This document shows positions 58,192 to 64,000 of a stretch of DNA of 64,000 nt, piece by piece (position 1 is the first letter of the stretch; every line of letters starts with the position of its first letter). Source of the stretch: Miscanthus floridulus (taxonomy: Eukaryota > Streptophyta > Magnoliopsida > Poales > Poaceae); contig NC_089593.1 of the NCBI RefSeq assembly GCF_019320115.1, positions 33,436,536 to 33,500,535 of the forward strand. Direction: 5' to 3'. The notes under the pieces are model-generated. The model saw only the letters and a program-made list of their open reading frames with translations, was not told the origin of the DNA and made no database searches. The translations under genes and the position numbers were made by a program.

Positions 58192-61100
58192 AACACCCCT
58201 GGTGTTTAGCTTCCACATTTGCACTGCATTTCATGAACATGAGCATCATGCATCCCTTCGTGAACTTATAGCACATGAAACATAATTTTGAAACATTGCA
58301 ACGTGTTGTATATTTCATGTGTGTTGTTCTGTTATGAAATGTAAAGTGTGCAACACTTAAGTGCAACATGTGCCACTCACTTAGTGAAACAAGATTAGTT
58401 AATACTATGCAACAAGATCATGAAACATGTGAAACATGACTATGAAACAAATGTAACATTTCATGTGTTCTTCATTGTTTCAGTACATACCTTGATTGAC
58501 TCTTGTGTGACCAATGCATGGGATGGCTAGAAATGCTTGTAAGTAACTTAGTTACACATAGAATGTCTTTTGGAACATTGTTCATGTTGGTCACTTTGAC
58601 TAATTAGGTTTCCAAGTCATGGTTTGACCAAATTTGACCCCTGAACCCTTTTGTTTGACTGTTTAAAAAGTGTGGCTTAGGATGTTTGCATGTCTGAGCA
58701 ACCTAAAACAAAGTTGTAGCAAATTTAATAAGGAACAAACTTTGTTTAGAAGCCAAGTCATGAAAAAGTGCACAACATGCTCCAAAAGGACCCACAAGTC
58801 AGATTTGAGGTTGGATTCAACACTTAGAAAATTTCTAAGTATGAAAACTGAGTTTCAGTTTCATGTACCCTAGTTGAGAGCTCTGTAGTCTGCAAACCAA
58901 GCCGAACCAGCTCGAGCTCCAATTGTGAAAGTTGTAGACCACATGTAGATCTCCATCTTTGTTAACTAAGACATGAGCTAGATCAACACGGGTTAGAAGT
59001 TAATCACCACCAAATATCGCCTGTCAGTCGGTTCATTGGGCTGCTGAATCAAAAACTTCAGACCGGTCATGGCCGGCCGGCAACAGAAGACGGCCGCCGC
59101 TGTGGCCGCCACGCGCTCGACTTGGCCTGACCATGCCGTGTGCTGGCCAGGATTGAAATGGACGACTGCCCTACTGCCTCTCCACTTGACTGCACGCGCT
59201 CTGCCTCCTTCATTTCTCCAGCTCGCAGCAGCAGCCGAAGCGCAGCCGTCGCCATTGCCGCCGGGAGCTCCGTCGAGCCCCCGCGCGCTCGCCGCCGTGT
59301 CTCACCTCGCTCCATCTCACCCACCGCTTCCCCAACATCTCCTCTACCTTGTCCACCCTCTGGTAGAGCCTCTCGAGCTGAGTTGATGGTATAATCGCCG
59401 GACCCGCCGCCGCCATGACTTGACCTCACCGAAGATCGAGCTCACCACGGCCGACGCACTAGAAGTTTCCCCTTTCCCCTTTATGTTCTCGGATAGCTTC
59501 GCTGTGAAACTGTGTAGCTCGTACCATGCTTGGGTGGGGCAATGTAGGCTCGCCGTCGTCGGAGTTCCACCGTGGCCTTGCCGCCGTCCGCCGTGCGCGT
59601 CGCCGCTATAGGTTGAGGCCAGTAGAGACCAAACCCTAGGCACCAACGGGTCCGCCACGTCGTGGTGAGCACGACGGTGGCCTTGGTCTCACCGGAGACC
59701 TCACCGCCGATGAGCTACGCCACCTTCCGCACGTCGCAGCCGCCTCCCCTGCTTCGCTGTCGCTGACCAATGGGTCCGGTTGACGGCCGGGTCCCACACG
59801 TCAGTGACTGAGTTTGTGAAGATAGTTCAAAAATTCCAGTTTTTAGTGCTGTTTTGTAAATTTTGTAACTCCTAATTAGTAGATCCAAATTGAGTACTTA
59901 CAATTTTGTTAGACTCATAGTTAGGTCTAGTATTTAAGAAAAATATGTCTTGAACACATTATGTAGAAATTTTGGATGAATTAAATAGGAACTTGAAAAG
60001 TGTTTTTGAATGCATGCAAACTTGTTTAAATCATATCTTGAGTTTCTGTGATCCAAAAATTATGAAATTTTGTGGGTAAGCTAGTCTTGTATAGTAGAAG
60101 CTCCGATTAAAATTTGAGAGTCATTGCATGTGTAGTTTTTGAGTTATAGATTTTCCTTTTATCATTGGTAGATACTTGGGTGAATTTTAGTAAATTATTT
60201 ATGAATCCTATGGCCATGAAACTTGGTGGGTAGTATCTTGGTACCTTGTAGATGCTAGGAAAAATATGAAATCTGTTGCTTGACACTTTTCACTAGGGTT
60301 TCCTAATTATGCCATTTTAAGCTGTTCTGCCTTACCATTTTTGTGTAGGCTGTTGTACTTACTAAAATGGTGTGAAATTTTTATGGTAGTCTACTTAGGG
60401 TATGTAGTGTCTACTGTAATTTTTGTAGAATTAATGGGGCAGTTTTCATATATGTTTACTATTTCCCCTAATTAATTAAATAAATTAAGAAATGTATTAA
60501 AAGAAATGTTTTGGTGATGGACACCCTACTTTCTGGTGTTCTTGTGATATGTGTCATATGTCAGTAAAGTTGGTTTTGTCCAATTAAGTGTTTATATCAT
60601 AAGTTAATAATTATTTGCTTGCATCATGTCCCTCTGGACAGATCTGGGGACTTTGGAAAGTTCCCATGATATTTTGGTTTTCTGTGAATGAGATGAATAC
60701 AAGAGTTGTAGATAAATTAGGTAGCTAGCTCCTGTCAAAATTTGAGGGCATTTGGCCCAGTAGTTTAGAAACTACAGCTGTTTAAAGTTAGGTTGCAGTT
60801 TTTGCTTATTCTCTGCCTTGTGAGGATAGACCTTTGTTGATCGATGAGTTCGACCTGGTAAAGGTTTGAATCATGCTTTGAGGTCTGAAAATGTATTGTA
60901 GACAATTTTATAAGTTTTCCAGATTGTCTTGTTGCATATCATTTGGATTTATAAATCTCCAGTTATGGCTAGTTTACTGCACCGCTACATAGTATTCATC
61001 TTGCTGAAATACAATTGCTTGAGTGTATGTGGTTGCAATGTTCTCGTTGATTGTTTAGGGGTTAGCCTAACTTGAGAATATGCTTAGGTGCAGGTGCTAG

Positions 61101-62916
61101 GTCATTAACTGAAGATGAGCAATTATACATTAGGTTGTATAAACTTGGTAAGTAAAGTGATTGAATAAGGCTTTAGTTGGAATATGCAAACTACAAGCGA
61201 ACATGTGCATTCCCGAGCATCCCTGACATTCGTTCATGTGCATCCATGATATTTATCTTGCGCATTCATGCAATAGGTGTGCCAGGAGGGAGTGACGTTG
61301 CTGGAGTTCGAGGGAGCCAACCAGGAGGAGGAACCCGAGGTGCAGGAAGCCGACGAAGCAGTCGCCGTGGAGGAATTGCCCTGAGTGCCCTGACCACCAG
61401 CCTTCCTCGTTCCTGAAAGGCAAGCCCTAGAGCATACTAAGCCTCCTATGTTTTCACAAATATATTGAGTATCTTTTATTGTTGATGATGCATTAAGTAT
61501 AGGAATTGGTTGGAACCAATTGCTGCATTATATATCCTTCCTTGTCCAGATATCGCACTAGGAATCCTATTTAAGTCCAGGACGGGTTAAATGCTTAGCC
61601 ATGCTTAGTGCGGTAGAAGTCAGGCGATTTCCTAGTCACCTGCGAGCTTTAGGATGAGGTGGATCACGGTTGGCTATATTTGCTATCGTGGAAAAGAACC
61701 ATATGAATAATGAATTAAGACCGGGCGGGGTCTTGTGTAGGTTTGAACATAGTGACTCCGTCTGAGTCGTTTAAGGACCGATACGCTGTACGTCCTCATG
61801 TCATGTTGAACGCAGCCTAACACTTAGCTGGCCGGATAAGTCGTTCCGACCGCGAAGCCTAGTAGCTCGATTCAGGCTGGGAACGCGAGCAGTGGCGGCA
61901 CTCTGGAGGTAGTAAGGATGTGCGGAGAGCCATTAGCATAAGTCCAAGGCGGGTTAGAGTCCCGAACAACCTTGGCAGAGTGGTTCTCTGAGAATGCCGA
62001 TCTGTTTGGACCTGCGACTCCTGAATTGTACCAAAGGTGACTTGTTGCGACCCTAACGGGGGAAGCAGGGTTTGTGTTTAGGAATACCCCTCCAGCTGGA
62101 TAGGAATCGATTCGAATCGCCGTCTCTCCCGGATAGTGAGAACTTGACTGAGCAGCGGCAACGTAGATTCAATTAACTTAACGATATGGTTAAATGGATG
62201 ATGATAAGGTTGCCACAATGAATACCTGATATGGTTATTAATGTTTGCACCCTAATAAAATGATTGCTTAGTATAGGTGCTAATATAGATGACAGGTTAA
62301 TGGCTAAAAAGTTACTGCTATTTCAGGTTAAGAGTTGATCATTATTACTTATGCTTTTCTGCAAAAAGAAAGTGTCAGCCAGCTCCACTACATTAAGCTA
62401 TGCATAATCCTTGGTGTCATTTGTTTGGTTTTCGACTGGGTAAGTCTAGCTAAGTACATTCCCGCACTCAGGGTTTATTCCCTCTTGTTGCAGATGACCT
62501 TCTATATTAGGGATTCTGCAAGTATTGTCTCCACCCAGTGGGTGATGAGGACTAGATCATGGGCATGATCTCCTTTCTCTTATCTGAATGCTTTTGCGGT
62601 CTGTGATCAGCAAACTAGTATGTGTATTTGAACTCGGTGTGTGAGTTAAACTATTTGCTTCCGCATGTTTACAAGACTTGTTTTGTAATAACAATGACTC
62701 TGTGATGATGTAACCTATTTGCGAACGTATGCGAAATGTTGTAATGTATGATATGTTATGTTGAATTACTGTGATCTTGGTTGTATGCAAGTTGGTTTGA
62801 AATCCTTCGAGATTTCGGTTGACTACCGGGTTTATATGGGCTCAAGTTCGAGAATTTGATCATTTCAGCGATTGTTTTTGTACTTGTGCTCTTATAAATT
62901 GGTCGGTTCCGCGACA
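58189..62916 (+). repeat. 3' LTR of element B
   Basis: 4,728 bp, colinear with 47932-52654. Differences are scattered single bases and small indels, including the ones that break the acidic small ORF (61277-61467) and both arms of the hairpin (62450-62471). Confidence 0.92.
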
Positions 62917-62921
62917 GCTTT
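62917..62921. repeat. Right target duplication (GCTTT) of element B
   Basis: Perfect partner of 47927-47931. Confidence 0.92.
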
Positions 62922-64000
62922 GATCCTGGTAGACATATGAATTAGGGGTTTTGGCCCTTAGGCTCTCAGGATCAAATGCCTTATGCCTTGGAGGGGGGTA
63001 TAGTCAGATATATGTAGGGCCCTTGAAGCATCCTGGACCCTCAGATCAAACTGACTTGAATGGATGGCGTAGATGTGATTCTTGAGGCTATGGAGAACCA
63101 ACATAGCAATGCAGAGACTGATGGTGGGGCCCATAGGCTAGCTGACCTGACAGTGGTGCCGACCAGCCCCACCTGGTAGGGGCTCAAGCTCCATTTCGGT
63201 GGAGAAGCTCCTAGAGTCTTCCCACATTGTTTATCCTACGGAATTACGTGATCTCCTTTGATGAATAGGTCCTCCTTGGCGGTTTTCTGATTAAATCCTG
63301 CTGGAAATAGAGATTCACCAAAACTCATGGAATTTGTTAGTTAAAACCCCTAAGTCTATGTTGGTGGTCCATTTTAATAATTTATGCAAGGTATATTGAT
63401 GGTTTGTGATGAATGCTAACTACCATCAACAAACTCCCCCACACTTAGGCTTTTACTCGTCCTCAATAAAAGGATGGATTACTTAAGACATAACCTTGGG
63501 ATAAGACATCAACATAAACTATTCCTAGTCATTCATGTACTACAGGATTCAAAGTGTCTACCATGAAACTTTGGGTGGTTGAAGAATGGAACAGCTTGAA
63601 ATAGATCACCATCTTCCTTTAGTCAAGTCAATTGGAGAAACACTTTAAGATTTTTGAAAACAAAACATAGCTTACCTCCTTCTTTTGTAGTACTCTCAAA
63701 TCACTCTATATATGTAGTGGATCCTTACCAAAGCATTGATGACTTTGCCTTCTTTTTGCCTACTTCCAAAAGTTTATGTGGATCTCACGTAGGGATAATA
63801 TGAGAATCATACTTGCATTGCATATATTGTAAAGTCAAAACAAGGATCCAAGGAGAAAAATGCCACTCTTAGATCAAGATGTGTGTGTGGATATGTATAT
63901 GGTGGCTTACCTAATTCTACTATGCTCATCATATCTCTCTTGAATGAAACTTTGAAACACTTCTGCAAGAAAACATGGGCTATCTTATTCAACTTTCTTT
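62922..64000. other. Unassigned repeat-like DNA right of element B
   Basis: Continues the sequence interrupted at 47931. The phrase aactcccccacacttaggc near 63430 is of a kind I associate with grass retrotransposon leaders, but I cannot assign a family. No ORF of note. Confidence 0.35.

Larger units (their letters stand above)
47932..62916 (+). mobile_element. Element B: complete Ty3/Gypsy chromovirus, 14,985 bp
   Basis: LTRs 47932-52654 and 58189-62916, primer site 52657, polypurine tract 58176-58187, perfect 5-bp target duplication. The internal 5.5 kb has gag, protease, RT, RNase H, integrase and a chromodomain. The protein motifs are very close to element A ([25 protein letters not shown]), but no orf0 was recognised and the LTR sequence differs, so it is a sister family. 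The two LTRs are nearly identical by eye. The solo LTR at 33443 and the truncated LTR at 1002 belong to its wider family. The coding region has many stops and frameshifts. Confidence 0.92.

Noticed and set aside
1..64000. tRNA, rRNA, CRISPR array, telomeric or satellite tandem repeat, intact host gene
   Set aside because: Scanned by eye and none seen; the only tRNA-like words are retrotransposon primer sites.

Overview
The window is grass nuclear DNA made almost entirely of nested transposable elements. I see no intact host gene, rRNA, tRNA or CRISPR array. The grass (Poaceae, probably panicoid) assignment rests on the element types: Ty3/Gypsy chromoviruses with 3.6-4.8 kb LTRs, CRM-clade elements, a Tat-type element with a plant gag, a CACTA ORF1 of the plant Transposase_24/DUF8039 type, and a Mutator-like element (MULE) carrying plant mobile domain and GRF zinc-finger genes. 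Two CRM-lineage insertions hint at a pericentromeric location, but that is inference.

Layout. 1-1001: decayed CACTA ORF1. 1002-3291: a chromovirus LTR cut by a 100-N assembly gap. 3392-5302: non-coding DNA with three Helitron-like 3' termini. 5312-24448: a 6.1 kb MULE with about 300 bp terminal inverted repeats and a 9-bp target duplication, split by a 12,987-bp chromovirus (element A, 9640-22626, 5-bp target duplication TTAGG). The MULE holds two convergent genes: a GRF zinc-finger gene on + and a MuDR-N-terminus/plant-mobile-domain gene on -. The latter regains its frame when element A and one target duplication are ignored. 24458-24869: GC-rich, unassigned. 24870-30706: a Copia-like LTR and decayed internal region on the - strand.

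30707-47310 is a Tat-type Gypsy fragment (LTR, primer site, gag) broken by a chromovirus solo LTR (33443-45403), itself broken by a CRM-clade element on - (34524-41630). A separate CRM-type solo LTR (45626-46861) sits in the same gag. 47932-62916 is element B, a complete 14,985-bp chromovirus with 4.7 kb LTRs and target duplication GCTTT. The remaining flanks (47311-47926 and 62922-64000) are unassigned repeat-like DNA.

The coding regions of every element are broken. Nonsense codons are mostly TAG/TAA/TGA where CAG/CAA/CGA is expected, as expected from deamination of methylated cytosine. The least explained features are (i) a short acidic reading frame and a downstream hairpin/splice-acceptor-like block at the same place in the long LTRs of element A, element B and the solo LTR, and (ii) the MULE gene joining a MuDR N-terminal domain directly to a plant mobile domain with no transposase core visible between them. 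Boundaries were read by eye from repeats and target duplications; family names are by motif recognition without database searches.
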